From CAVPGP01 sp963704025 (GTDB taxonomy: Bacteria; Actinomycetota; Thermoleophilia; Gaiellales; Gaiellaceae): a DNA stretch of 64,000 bases. The notes below the pieces were generated by a model that had not been told where the DNA came from, did not search any database, and saw only the letters and a program-made list of their open reading frames with translations. Positions 8,366 to 16,082 of the stretch are shown here, in pieces; positions within the stretch are counted from its first letter, which is position 1; every line of letters begins with the position of its first letter. A program made the position numbers and the translations under genes. The stretch lies in contig CAVPGP010000005.1 in the NCBI GenBank assembly GCA_963704025.1, positions 496,001 through 560,000 on the forward strand. Direction: 5' to 3'.

Positions 8366-9109
8366 ATGAACGAGCTACGCCACAGTCTTTCCCGCCGCTA
8401 TCCCGGAGTCGTCGAGCTCGGCCTCGCGGTCGCGCTCTACGCCGTCTACGAGATCGTGCGCGGCTTCGGCTCGACCAGCCTGCCGCTGGCCCGGGCGCAC
8501 ACCGACGAGATCGTCGCTCTCGAGCGTGCCTCCCACCTCTTCGTGGAGCGCTCGGTGCAGCACGCCTCGCACGCCGTGCCTGGACTGCCGCCGCTGCTCG
8601 GCTTCCTCTACCTCGCGCTGCACCTGATCGGCACGGCCGTCGCCCTCGTCTGGGTCTACCGGCGCCACCCCGAGAAGTTCGCGCTCGTCCGCACGGCGAT
8701 CGTCTTCGCCACGGGGATCTCGCTCGTGATCTACGTGCTCTACCCGGCCGCTCCCCCGCGGCTGGCCGGCCTCGGTTTCGCCGACACGGTCAGCCATTCG
8801 ACAGGCCTGAACCTGAGCTCCGACATGCTCGGCAGCCTGTACAACCCGTTCGCCGCGGTGCCGAGCCTTCACTTCGGCTATGCGCTGGTCGTCGGGATGG
8901 CGATCGCCGCCTACGCCGACCGCCGCTGGGCCCGCATCGCCGGAGCGCTCTATCCCGCGCTGATGCTCTTCGTGATCGTCGCGACGGGGAACCACTTCAT
9001 CTTCGACGCCGCCGCCGGCGGGATCGTCGTGCTCGCCTCCTGGGCGATCGCCCGGCGCCTCGTCGAGCCGCGCGAGCCGAAGCGGCGCGCCGCGCTCGTC
9101 ACCTGCTAG
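8366..9109 (+). CDS. PAP2-superfamily membrane protein (inositolphosphotransferase-like)
   Basis: The 247-residue integral membrane protein has about six hydrophobic segments and PAP2-like active-site motifs: a PAVPSLHFGYA-type motif (AAVPSLHFGYALVVG near residue 172, catalytic His) and GNHFIFDAAAG near 210 (second His and Asp). This arrangement matches the PAP2-like inositolphosphotransferase/phosphatase group acting on lipid phosphates at the membrane. ATG 8366 is chosen over an upstream in-frame start at 8276 because the intervening residues are glycine/arginine-rich and not membrane-like. A 16-bp palindrome lies upstream; a large foldback repeat follows the gene. Confidence 0.8.
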   Translation: MNELRHSLSRRYPGVVELGLAVALYAVYEIVRGFGSTSLPLARAHTDEIVALERASHLFVERSVQHASHAVPGLPPLLGFLYLALHLIGTAVALVWVYRRHPEKFALVRTAIVFATGISLVIYVLYPAAPPRLAGLGFADTVSHSTGLNLSSDMLGSLYNPFAAVPSLHFGYALVVGMAIAAYADRRWARIAGALYPALMLFVIVATGNHFIFDAAAGGIVVLASWAIARRLVEPREPKRRAALVTC

Positions 9110-9121
9110 CCACGGCTCGCC

Positions 9122-9286
9122 AGAGGCTTGATGTGAAACTGGAGTGCGTGCGGGGATGGGCCAGATCAAGCGGTTCAGCCGGATCGGGCGCAGCGCGTGG
9201 TGGTGCTACGGGCAAGCCCGAGCCGGCTGAACCGCGCCGCGTCTGGCACACCAGCCGTGCGTGCCTGAGTTTCACATCAAGCCTCT
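9122..9286. repeat. 165-bp foldback element with two nested inverted repeats
   Basis: The outer arms are perfect 19-mers: 9122-9140 (AGAGGCTTGATGTGAAACT) and its complement at 9268-9286. Inside, GCGGTTCAGCCGG near 9169-9182 pairs with CCGGCTGAACCGC near 9222-9235, with partial complementarity between. The element fills the whole gap between the convergent PAP2 and MBL-like genes, and its right arm includes the latter's stop codon. It could be a MITE-like insertion or a long bidirectional terminator. Confidence 0.6.
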
Positions 9287-9866
9287 AGCGCCCGAGGAGC
9301 GCGCGGGCCAGGCCCACAGGGACGAGCGGCGCCCGCCACCGTGCGTCCCGGAGCGCGTCCTGGAGCGCAGCACCGTCGACTCCGGTGCCGTGCCCGACGA
9401 GCACTCGCGCCGGTCGCAGCGCGCCGAGCCGCCGCGGCGGCGTCAGGCGGAGCAGCGGGTGCACGGCCAGGCGCTCGCCCGGCGCGCGAAAGTACCGGGC
9501 GGTGCCGAGCGCGTCCGCGCAGACGAGCACGCGCCGCGCGGGCCACCAGAGCGCGAGCTCGCGCCAGCGCTTCCGCGTCACCACGGGCAGAGCCTCGAAG
9601 GGCGCGCGGCCGACTGCGAGCACGTGGTGCGGCACGCCCAGTCGCGCAGCCAGCGCCGCGCAGTCGCGTCCGTGACGGTCGAGCAGCTGGATGACGCCGG
9701 CCGGCTCGCCGAGCGCGCGCACGCGCTCCTCCACGCCGTCGCCGTCGAGCGCGTCGACGAGCCAGACCCGGCCGTCGGCGACGAGCGCGTGCGAGCAGCG
9801 TTCCATGAACTCGTCGACGACCCAGCCGAGGGTTCCGGCGCCCTCGTCGCAGAACCGGATCTCCAC
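9285..9866 (-). CDS. Hypothetical protein resembling an MBL-fold domain without the metal motif
   Basis: The 193-residue product has alternating beta/alpha segments arranged like an MBL-fold protein: WLVDALDGDGVEERV, VIQLLDRHGRDCAALAARLG, then VLVCADALGTARYFRAPGE. The usual HxHxDH zinc motif is absent; RHGRDC occupies that place, so hydrolase activity is doubtful. It is transcribed from GTG 9866, with TATACG about 8 bases upstream that overlaps the promoter of the divergent gene. The family assignment is tentative. Confidence 0.6.
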   Translation of the reverse strand: MEIRFCDEGAGTLGWVVDEFMERCSHALVADGRVWLVDALDGDGVEERVRALGEPAGVIQLLDRHGRDCAALAARLGVPHHVLAVGRAPFEALPVVTRKRWRELALWWPARRVLVCADALGTARYFRAPGERLAVHPLLRLTPPRRLGALRPARVLVGHGTGVDGAALQDALRDARWRAPLVPVGLARALLGR

Positions 9867-9874
9867 GCCCCGAG

Positions 9875-9882
9875 CGTATAGT
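9875..9882. promoter_or_regulatory. Overlapping divergent -10 elements
   Basis: The core GTATA is shared by two outward-facing -10-like hexamers: TATAGT (9877-9882) reading right, 10 bases before ATG 9893, and TATACG on the minus strand (9880-9875) reading left, 8 bases before GTG 9866. Both genes would then be nearly leaderless. Confidence 0.4.
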
Positions 9883-9892
9883 GGCTCGCTTC

Positions 9893-10906
9893 ATGTCGAC
9901 CTACGAACTCGTCCAGGACGTGCCCCTGCGGATCGAGCACGTCGAGCTCGAGCAGCTCGCGCTCGAGCCCCGCGCCGGCTTCCGGCGGCTGACCACCGTC
10001 GTCCACCTGCACGGCGGCGGCGAGGAAGGGCTGGGCGAGGACGTGACCTATCAGCCCCAGGAGCACGAGGCTCCCCCCGTGCCGGAGCTCGCCGGCGACT
10101 GGACCATCGACTCGCTCTCGCACCGGCTCGAGGGTGCCGGCCTCTTCGGGCACGAGACGCTCGACACCGCCGCCGCGGATTACCGCCGCTGGGGCTGGGA
10201 GTCCGCAGCGCTCGACCTGGCCCTGCGCCAGGCCGGTCGCTCGCTCGCGGAGGCGCTCGGCCGCGAGGCGCGCCCCGCAACGTACGTGGTCTCGTGCGCG
10301 GCGGAGAAGGTGCCGCGCCTGCTCGAGCTCTATCCAGGGCTCCGCTTCAAGCTCGACCCGTCGGCCGAGTGGGACGACGCGCTCTTCGACGAGCTCGCCG
10401 CGCTCGGGCGCGTCGACACCGCCGACTTCAAGGGGATCTTCCGCGGCGACTTCGGCAACCCGCCGGACGAACGCCTCTACCGCCGCGTCGCGGAGTCGTT
10501 CCCGGACGCGTGGCTCGAGGATCCCGGACTCGACGAGGCGACCGACGAGGTGCTCCGGCCCCACCGCGACCGCATCACCTGGGACGCGCCGATTCACTCC
10601 GTCGCCGACGCGGAAGCGCTGCCGTTCCCGCCGCGCTGCCTCAACTCGAAGCCGTCCCGCTTCGGCACGCTGCGGCGCCTCTTCGACTTCTACGACTGGT
10701 GCGCAGAGCGCGGGATCGCGCTCTACGGCGGCGGCCAGTTCGAGCTGGGCCCGGGCCGCGGCCAGATCCAGCTCCTCGCAGCGATCTTCCATCCGGACGC
10801 GCCGAACGACGTCGCGCCGGGCGGGTTCAACGAGCCCGAGCCGCAGGCGGGCCTGCCGGCGAGCCCGCTCGTCCCGCAGGCGGTATCGGGCTTCCGCCTC
10901 GCCTGA
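9893..10906 (+). CDS. Enolase-superfamily-like protein
   Basis: The 337-residue product follows the enolase-superfamily layout. An N-terminal capping region (VHLHGGGEEGLGEDVTY) is followed by a helix (YRRWGWESAALDLALRQAG) and then barrel strands FKLDPSAEWDD, VDTADFKG, AWLEDPGLD and ITWDAPIHSVAD, which give acidic ligands and a Lys at plausible positions. In this superfamily these residues bind Mg2+ and abstract an alpha-proton from a carboxylate. ATG 9893 is preferred to GTG 9881 because the -10-like TATAGT ends at 9882. The reaction is unknown; the sequence is well diverged from named muconate or mandelate enzymes. Confidence 0.65.
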   Translation: MSTYELVQDVPLRIEHVELEQLALEPRAGFRRLTTVVHLHGGGEEGLGEDVTYQPQEHEAPPVPELAGDWTIDSLSHRLEGAGLFGHETLDTAAADYRRWGWESAALDLALRQAGRSLAEALGREARPATYVVSCAAEKVPRLLELYPGLRFKLDPSAEWDDALFDELAALGRVDTADFKGIFRGDFGNPPDERLYRRVAESFPDAWLEDPGLDEATDEVLRPHRDRITWDAPIHSVADAEALPFPPRCLNSKPSRFGTLRRLFDFYDWCAERGIALYGGGQFELGPGRGQIQLLAAIFHPDAPNDVAPGGFNEPEPQAGLPASPLVPQAVSGFRLA

Positions 10907-10932
10907 CTGGACTGGACTGACCGCGGACCGCG

Positions 10933-13491
10933 CTACTCGTACTGGAGCGCCTCGAGCACGTTCAGCCGCGCGGCGCGCCGGGCGGGGAAGATCGCCGCGA
11001 CGATGCCGACGACGATCGCCGCCACGGCGAACACGATCAGCGAGCCGATCGGCAGCGTGAACTCGATGAAGTCTACGCGCGCGACGAGGAGGCCGCCGAG
11101 CACGACCCCGAGCACGATCCCGAGCACGCCTCCGATCAGCGCCGTGATCACGCTCTCGTGCCGGATCATCCGCCGCACCTGGCGGCGTGTCATCCCGATC
11201 GCGCGCAGCATGCCGAGCTCGCGCGTGCGCTCGAAGACGGTCAGCACGAGCGTGTTCACGATCCCGAACAGGCTGACGACGATGGAGAGGGCCAGCAGCA
11301 CGTAGAGGATGTTCAGCACCGAGTTGAGCCCGCTGATCTGGTTGTCGATGAACTTCTCCCGCGTCGCGGCCTTGGCATTCGGGAACGGCTTCAGCGCGTT
11401 GTCGAGCGCCTTCGCATTCGCATCGGTCTGGCCTCCGCGCATCCGCACGAACGAGTAGAGGTTGCGCGGGTTCTCGTTGAAGCGGTCCCACGTCGCCGCC
11501 GAGATCGTCACGGGCCCGAACGGGGAGCCGCCGGCCGGCGGCTTGAAGATCCCGCGGACGACGAAGTTCTTCGTCTTCCCGGTCGCGAACGTCATCGCGA
11601 CCGGCGAGCCGACCTTCAGATGGTGGTCCTTCGCATAGCCGTCGTCGACGAAGGCGCCGTTGTCGCCGAGATTCGCGAGGACGGAGGGCGAGCCCTCCTT
11701 CCAATCGAGCGTGAAGATCCCGCTCGTCTCCGGGTTGACCGCGGTGGCGAAGAACCGGTGGCCGAAGGCCTTCGCGTCACCGGTGCGCACGTTGCCCACG
11801 GCCTCGACCCCGGGCGCCTTCGCGGCCGCCTCGGCGGCGGCGATCGGGATCGGCGAGAAGTTGTTCTGCGCCGTGACGGCGTAGTCGGCGCCGCCCCAGA
11901 GCTCGTTGACCGCGCCGCGGAACGTCGCCGTGATCCCGGCCGCGAGCACGGCGACGAGGGTCACGAGCGCGAGGCCGATCATCAGCGCGGCGGCCGTCGA
12001 GGCGGTGCGCTGCGGGTTTCGCTTCGCGTTGTCCCGCGCGAGCGCACCGGCGGCGCCGCCGACCTTGGTCGCCGGCCAACCGAGCGCGGAGGCGAGCGGC
12101 CCGACGAAGCGCACCGAGAGGAGCGACACGCCGAAGAAGATCAACAGCGCTCCGATCCCCATCCAGAGCAGTACGGCCGTCGTCCCGAGACCCGGTCCGA
12201 AGAGGCCCCAGCTGAGCGCTGCGAAGCCGAGCAGCGTCAGGATCGAGGAGCCGAGCGTCCGGTAGCGGGCGAAGCGGGACTCCGGCAGCGTCGCGCCCTC
12301 CCGCACGGCCGCGATCGGCGGCACCCGGGTGGCGCGAACGGCCGGGCGGAGGCTTGCGAGCAGCGTGACGACGATGCCGACGAAGAGCGAGATGACCACC
12401 GTCCGCGTCTCGAAGATCAGGCCCTGGTTCGGCAACGTGAAGCCGACGGCGTCGAAGAGCTTGAAGAGCCCCTTCGCGAGCCCGAGCCCGAGGAAGAGCC
12501 CGGTGAGGGAGGCGAGCGTGCCCACGACGAGCGCCTCGACGAAGATCGACATCAGCACCTGCCGTCGCGACGCCCCGAGCGTCCGCATGGTCGCGAACTC
12601 CCGCGTGCGCTGCGCGATGGTGATCGAGAGCGAGTTCGCGATCACGAAGCTGCCGACGAAGAGGGCGATGCCGCCGAACGCGAGCAAAAAGCCGCGCAGG
12701 AACGAGATGAACGAGTTCGTGCCCTTCGCGTCTTCCGCGGCCTGCGCGGATCCGGACCGGGCCTGCGCCGTCGGAGGCAGCATGTCCCGCACGTCCTTCA
12801 GCAGCTGTTGCTCGGAGACACCCGGCTTGGAGGCGACCGCGATCTCGTCGAGCTGATGCGGCTTGTCGAACAGCTCCTGCGCGGTCGGCAGATCGAAGCC
12901 GGCGAGGGTTGCGCCGCCGATCGTCGACACGGAGCCGAACTTGACGATCCCGGAGATGCGGAGCCGCTTGGCCGGGCCCTCGGCCTGCACCGGGACTATC
13001 TGGCCCACCTTGAGGTGCTCCTTGCCCGCGGTCGACTTGTCGATCACGACCTCGGCGCCGTGCGGCCAGCTGCCGCTGATGAGCGAGAGCGGGTTAAAGG
13101 GCGAGGCGCCGTTCGCGATGCTGAAGCCGAGGTTCGGCGCGCCGCCGTAGACGATCGCCTTGCCGTCCTTGCCGATCAGCTGGGCCTCGCCGTCGACGCT
13201 GCCCTCGGCCTGGGCGACCCCGTTCACCCCGCGCACGGTCTGCAGGAGCGACTCGTTGAGCGGCGGAGCGGTCGTCCCGTTCTCGTCGGAGAGCGTGAAG
13301 GCCGGCTTGCCGGAGACCACGACGTCGGAGCCCTGGCGCACGTCCGTGAAAATCGAGTCGAACGCCTTGTCGATCGAGTCCGTGAGCACGAAGGTGCCGC
13401 TGACCATGGCCACACCGAGAACGATCGCGATCGCCGTCAGCGCGGTGCGAAGCTTGCGACCGAGGAGGCCCGCGAGGGCGACCCGGGTCAT
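10933..13491 (-). CDS. ABC transporter permease, duplicated FtsX/MacB type
   Basis: The 852-residue protein has the MacB-like plan twice. An N-terminal TM helix (LRTALTAIAIVLGVAMVSGTF) is followed by an extracellular domain, then three TM helices with the FtsX motif (FATMRTLGASRRQV near 355). A second extracellular domain and a second FtsX block (ELGMLRAIGMTRRQVRRM near 760) end in RRAARLNVLEALQYE. Such permeases pull lipids, lipoproteins or peptides across the membrane by mechanotransmission. ATG 13491 is used because the upstream sequence overlaps the ATPase gene; the ATGA overlap (13488-13491) shows translational coupling. Confidence 0.9.
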   Translation of the reverse strand: MTRVALAGLLGRKLRTALTAIAIVLGVAMVSGTFVLTDSIDKAFDSIFTDVRQGSDVVVSGKPAFTLSDENGTTAPPLNESLLQTVRGVNGVAQAEGSVDGEAQLIGKDGKAIVYGGAPNLGFSIANGASPFNPLSLISGSWPHGAEVVIDKSTAGKEHLKVGQIVPVQAEGPAKRLRISGIVKFGSVSTIGGATLAGFDLPTAQELFDKPHQLDEIAVASKPGVSEQQLLKDVRDMLPPTAQARSGSAQAAEDAKGTNSFISFLRGFLLAFGGIALFVGSFVIANSLSITIAQRTREFATMRTLGASRRQVLMSIFVEALVVGTLASLTGLFLGLGLAKGLFKLFDAVGFTLPNQGLIFETRTVVISLFVGIVVTLLASLRPAVRATRVPPIAAVREGATLPESRFARYRTLGSSILTLLGFAALSWGLFGPGLGTTAVLLWMGIGALLIFFGVSLLSVRFVGPLASALGWPATKVGGAAGALARDNAKRNPQRTASTAAALMIGLALVTLVAVLAAGITATFRGAVNELWGGADYAVTAQNNFSPIPIAAAEAAAKAPGVEAVGNVRTGDAKAFGHRFFATAVNPETSGIFTLDWKEGSPSVLANLGDNGAFVDDGYAKDHHLKVGSPVAMTFATGKTKNFVVRGIFKPPAGGSPFGPVTISAATWDRFNENPRNLYSFVRMRGGQTDANAKALDNALKPFPNAKAATREKFIDNQISGLNSVLNILYVLLALSIVVSLFGIVNTLVLTVFERTRELGMLRAIGMTRRQVRRMIRHESVITALIGGVLGIVLGVVLGGLLVARVDFIEFTLPIGSLIVFAVAAIVVGIVAAIFPARRAARLNVLEALQYE

Positions 13492-14249
13492 GGAGCCGAG
13501 ATCTCCTCCATGGCGCGGAGGATCTCGTGCGCCGACGTCTTGCCGAAGTCCTTCACGATCACGCCGTCGGCGAGGAACAGCACGCGGTCCGCGATCGAAG
13601 CTGCGCCCGCGTCGTGGGTGACCATCACCATGGTCTGCCCGTACTCCGCGACCGAGCGGCGGAGCAGTTCGAGGATCTCCGCGCTCGTGCGCGAATCGAG
13701 GTTGCCCGTCGGCTCGTCCGCAAAGACGACCGTCGGCCGGCTGACGAGTGCGCGGGCGATCGCGACACGCTGCTGCTGTCCGCCCGAGAGCTCGGATGGG
13801 CGGTGCGAGCGCCGGTCGGTGAGGCCGACGTCCTTCAGCAGGCCTTCGAACCACTCCTTGTCGGGCTTCTCGCCCGCGATCGAGAGCGGGAGGAGCACGT
13901 TCTCCTCGGCCGTCAGCATCGGCAGCAGGTTGAAGAACTGGAACACGAAGCCGATGTGCTTGCGGCGGATCCGCGTGATCTCCGTGTCGCTCAACTGGCC
14001 GATCCTGGTGCCGGCGACGTCGACGGTGCCGCTCGTCGGCCGGTCGAGGGCGGCGAGGATGTGCATCAGGGTCGACTTGCCGGAGCCGGACGGGCCCATG
14101 ACGGCCAGGAGCTTGCCCGGCTCGACCTCGAGCGAGACGCCGCGCAGCGCGTCCACCGCGGTGTCGCCCTCGCCGTAGCGGCGCGTCAGGTCGTGACCCG
14201 CGACGACCGCTTCGGCTGCAGGCGCCTGGGATTGTTCGGTGGTAGCCAT
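13488..14249 (-). CDS. ABC transporter ATP-binding protein (MacB/LolD type)
   Basis: The 253-residue ATPase has Walker A GPSGSGKST near 52, Q-loop FQFFNLLP near 107, signature LSGGQQQRVAIARAL near 155, Walker B VVFADEPTGNLDS near 175 and the switch His in VTHDAG near 212. The DEPTGNLDS extension is typical of the LolD/MacB/FtsE group. It is the partner of the downstream permease, with which it overlaps by 4 bases; together they form a complete two-gene exporter operon. Substrate unknown. Confidence 0.93.
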   Translation of the reverse strand: MATTEQSQAPAAEAVVAGHDLTRRYGEGDTAVDALRGVSLEVEPGKLLAVMGPSGSGKSTLMHILAALDRPTSGTVDVAGTRIGQLSDTEITRIRRKHIGFVFQFFNLLPMLTAEENVLLPLSIAGEKPDKEWFEGLLKDVGLTDRRSHRPSELSGGQQQRVAIARALVSRPTVVFADEPTGNLDSRTSAEILELLRRSVAEYGQTMVMVTHDAGAASIADRVLFLADGVIVKDFGKTSAHEILRAMEEISAP

Positions 14250-14283
14250 ACGGCCACACTACCCACGACCCGAATCCTCGAAC

Positions 14284-14301
14284 AGTGGGGTTAACCCCAC
14301 T
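14284..14301. repeat. Perfect 18-bp palindrome between two minus-strand genes
   Basis: AGTGGGGTTAACCCCACT is a perfect palindrome centred on TTAA, lying between the end of the F420 oxidoreductase gene and the start of the ABC ATPase gene. It may be an operator for the ABC operon, 35 bases from its start codon, or a short terminator. Confidence 0.4.
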
Positions 14302-14332
14302 CTGACCCTGGCTGTGACCCTACTGCTCGACC

Positions 14333-15352
14333 CTACGCGGCCACCCCCGTGAACTGCGGGATGATGTCCTTCCCGTAGGCCTGGAGAATCGCCTCCTGGC
14401 CCTCCGTCATCAGGTAGATGTTGAACTGGTCGACGCCGATTCGCTCGAGCTCGCGCAGCTTGGCGGTGACCTGCTCGACGTTGCCGATCACGCAGAACCG
14501 GTCGCAGACCTCGTCGCTGACCCAGGAGCCGTGCTTCGCGCCGACCCGGCTGTGCTCCTTGTAGTCGTAGCCGGTGCGCGCCTTCAGGAAGTCCGTCAGC
14601 TCGCTCGGGATCTCGGAGTCGTAGCCGTAGCGCTCGACCAGGTCCTTGACGTGGTTCGAGACCATCGCAGGGAACCAGCGGACCTGCTCGCGCGCCTCGG
14701 CGAGGTCGTCCGAGATGTGGCTCGGCGCGCTGACGATGCACTCGAGCGCATCCGGGTCGCGGCCCGCCTCCTCGGCCGCCTTCCGGGCCGTGGACATGAT
14801 CCACTCGATGATCGCGGGGTCGGCCAGCTGGATGATGATCCCGTCGCCCTGGCGGCCGCCGACGGCGAGCGCCTTCGGCCCGTAGCCGGCCACGTGCATG
14901 GGCAGGTCGGGCAGCTCCTCGCGCACCCACGGCAGCTGCAGCTCGGTCTCGTTCCAGACCACCTGACGGCCGTTCATCAGGTTCTTGATCATGGCGATCC
15001 GGCGCTCGAACTCCGCCACCTTCACCGGCTGGAGCCCGATCACGCGCCGCGCCGAGTCGCCTCGTCCGATCCCCATCACCATCCGCCCGTCGGAGATGTC
15101 GTGCAGCGTCGCGTACATGGACGCGAGCACCGTCGGCTCACGGGTTCCCGGGTTCGTGACGAAGTGGCCGAGCTTCATCGACTTCGTCCGCGCGGCAGCG
15201 AGGGTGAGCAGCGGCGTCGACTCCTGCCAGAGGATGTGCGAGTCGTACGTCCAGCCGTACTGGAAGCCGTGGCCCTCGGCGAGCTCGATCAGCTCGAGGA
15301 ACCGGGTGTAGGGCGGATCGGGCAGGACGGTGACGCCGAAGCTGAGACTCAC
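14333..15352 (-). CDS. LLM-class F420-dependent oxidoreductase
   Basis: The 339-residue product is a bacterial-luciferase-like TIM barrel: the N-terminal GVTVLPDPPYTRFLELIEL strand/helix, the YDSHILWQESTPLLTLAAAR segment, the LGHFVTNPGTREPTVLASMY core, ISDGRMVMGIGRGDSARRVIG and the GGRQGDGIIIQLADP segment. Members of this class use reduced or oxidised F420 as hydride carrier. The GTG at 15352 starts VSLSFGVTVLP; upstream in-frame residues are low-complexity and do not fit the family. It resembles the subgroup near methylenetetrahydromethanopterin reductase, but the substrate is unknown. Confidence 0.85.
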   Translation of the reverse strand: MSLSFGVTVLPDPPYTRFLELIELAEGHGFQYGWTYDSHILWQESTPLLTLAAARTKSMKLGHFVTNPGTREPTVLASMYATLHDISDGRMVMGIGRGDSARRVIGLQPVKVAEFERRIAMIKNLMNGRQVVWNETELQLPWVREELPDLPMHVAGYGPKALAVGGRQGDGIIIQLADPAIIEWIMSTARKAAEEAGRDPDALECIVSAPSHISDDLAEAREQVRWFPAMVSNHVKDLVERYGYDSEIPSELTDFLKARTGYDYKEHSRVGAKHGSWVSDEVCDRFCVIGNVEQVTAKLRELERIGVDQFNIYLMTEGQEAILQAYGKDIIPQFTGVAA

Positions 15353-15428
15353 GTGACCCTCCAGGTCGTTGGGAGTCCCGAGCCTACCGCTCGCATCCGG
15401 TGCGCTCAACGCGCGTACGCTGCGCGGG

Positions 15429-16082
15429 GTGCAGCTGTTCCTGCTCTCACGGCACGCACAGTCGACGCTGAACGCCGCGCAGCGCGTCAACGGCGACCCG
15501 TCCGTCGAGGTCGGCCTCACTAACGCCGGCCTGGCCGAGGCGAAGCGACTCGGGGAGCAGCTGGCCGCGCTGCCCGTCGACCTCGCTGTCCACACACGCT
15601 TCGGCCGCACGCGCAGGACGGCGAAGGCGGCGCTCGCCGGCCGCGACGTGCCGCTCCTCGAGGAGGAGCTCCTCGACGACGTCGACGTGGGCGAGCTCGA
15701 GGGGCGCACGATCGCGGACTACCGCGCGTGGAAACACGCCCACGGCCGGGCGGACGCCTTTCCGGGCGGCGAGAGCCTCGACGACGCCGCGCGCCGCTAC
15801 GCGCGGGGCTTCCGCGCGCTGCTCGAGCGCCCGGAGCGCACGATCCTCGTCGTCGCCCACGAGATCCCGGTGCGCTACGCCGTCAACGCGGCCGCGGGCT
15901 CGGACGACCTCGACGGGCCTGTGCACGACATCGCGAACGCGACGCCGTACCTCTTCGACGAAACGGGCCTCGCACGAGCCGCCGACCGGATCGAGAAGCT
16001 AACCGGCGAGCCGGCTGGGAGGTTTGGCGAAACAGCCGCTGAGCCGGCGACGAGGACCGTTCCGCCAAACCCTCCTAGCTAG
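15429..16082 (+). CDS. Histidine phosphatase (phosphoglycerate mutase superfamily)
   Basis: The 217-residue enzyme has the catalytic LSRHAQSTLN motif at residues 6-15 (RHG in most relatives, RHA here), the R-T-R-R-T segment at 59-63, an acidic E-E-L-L-D-D-V-D-V-G-E-L-E-G stretch and the second active-site His in VVAHEIPVRYA. These proteins form a phospho-His intermediate and dephosphorylate small metabolites. GTG 15429 puts the catalytic motif near the N-terminus as usual. The stop codon overlaps that of the convergent pilB. The last 60 bases contain an inverted repeat (around 16019-16078) that may terminate both genes. Confidence 0.85.
   Translation: MQLFLLSRHAQSTLNAAQRVNGDPSVEVGLTNAGLAEAKRLGEQLAALPVDLAVHTRFGRTRRTAKAALAGRDVPLLEEELLDDVDVGELEGRTIADYRAWKHAHGRADAFPGGESLDDAARRYARGFRALLERPERTILVVAHEIPVRYAVNAAAGSDDLDGPVHDIANATPYLFDETGLARAADRIEKLTGEPAGRFGETAAEPATRTVPPNPPS

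Noticed and set aside
11158..14178. 1006-codon plus-strand frame opposite the ABC operon
   Set aside because: Shadow frame of the permease and ATPase; the product is a low-complexity Arg/Glu/Asp run with no recognisable domain.
14284..14301. Rho-independent terminator at the 18-bp palindrome
   Set aside because: There is no T-tract on either side and the palindrome has no loop; an operator is as likely, so it is listed only as a repeat.
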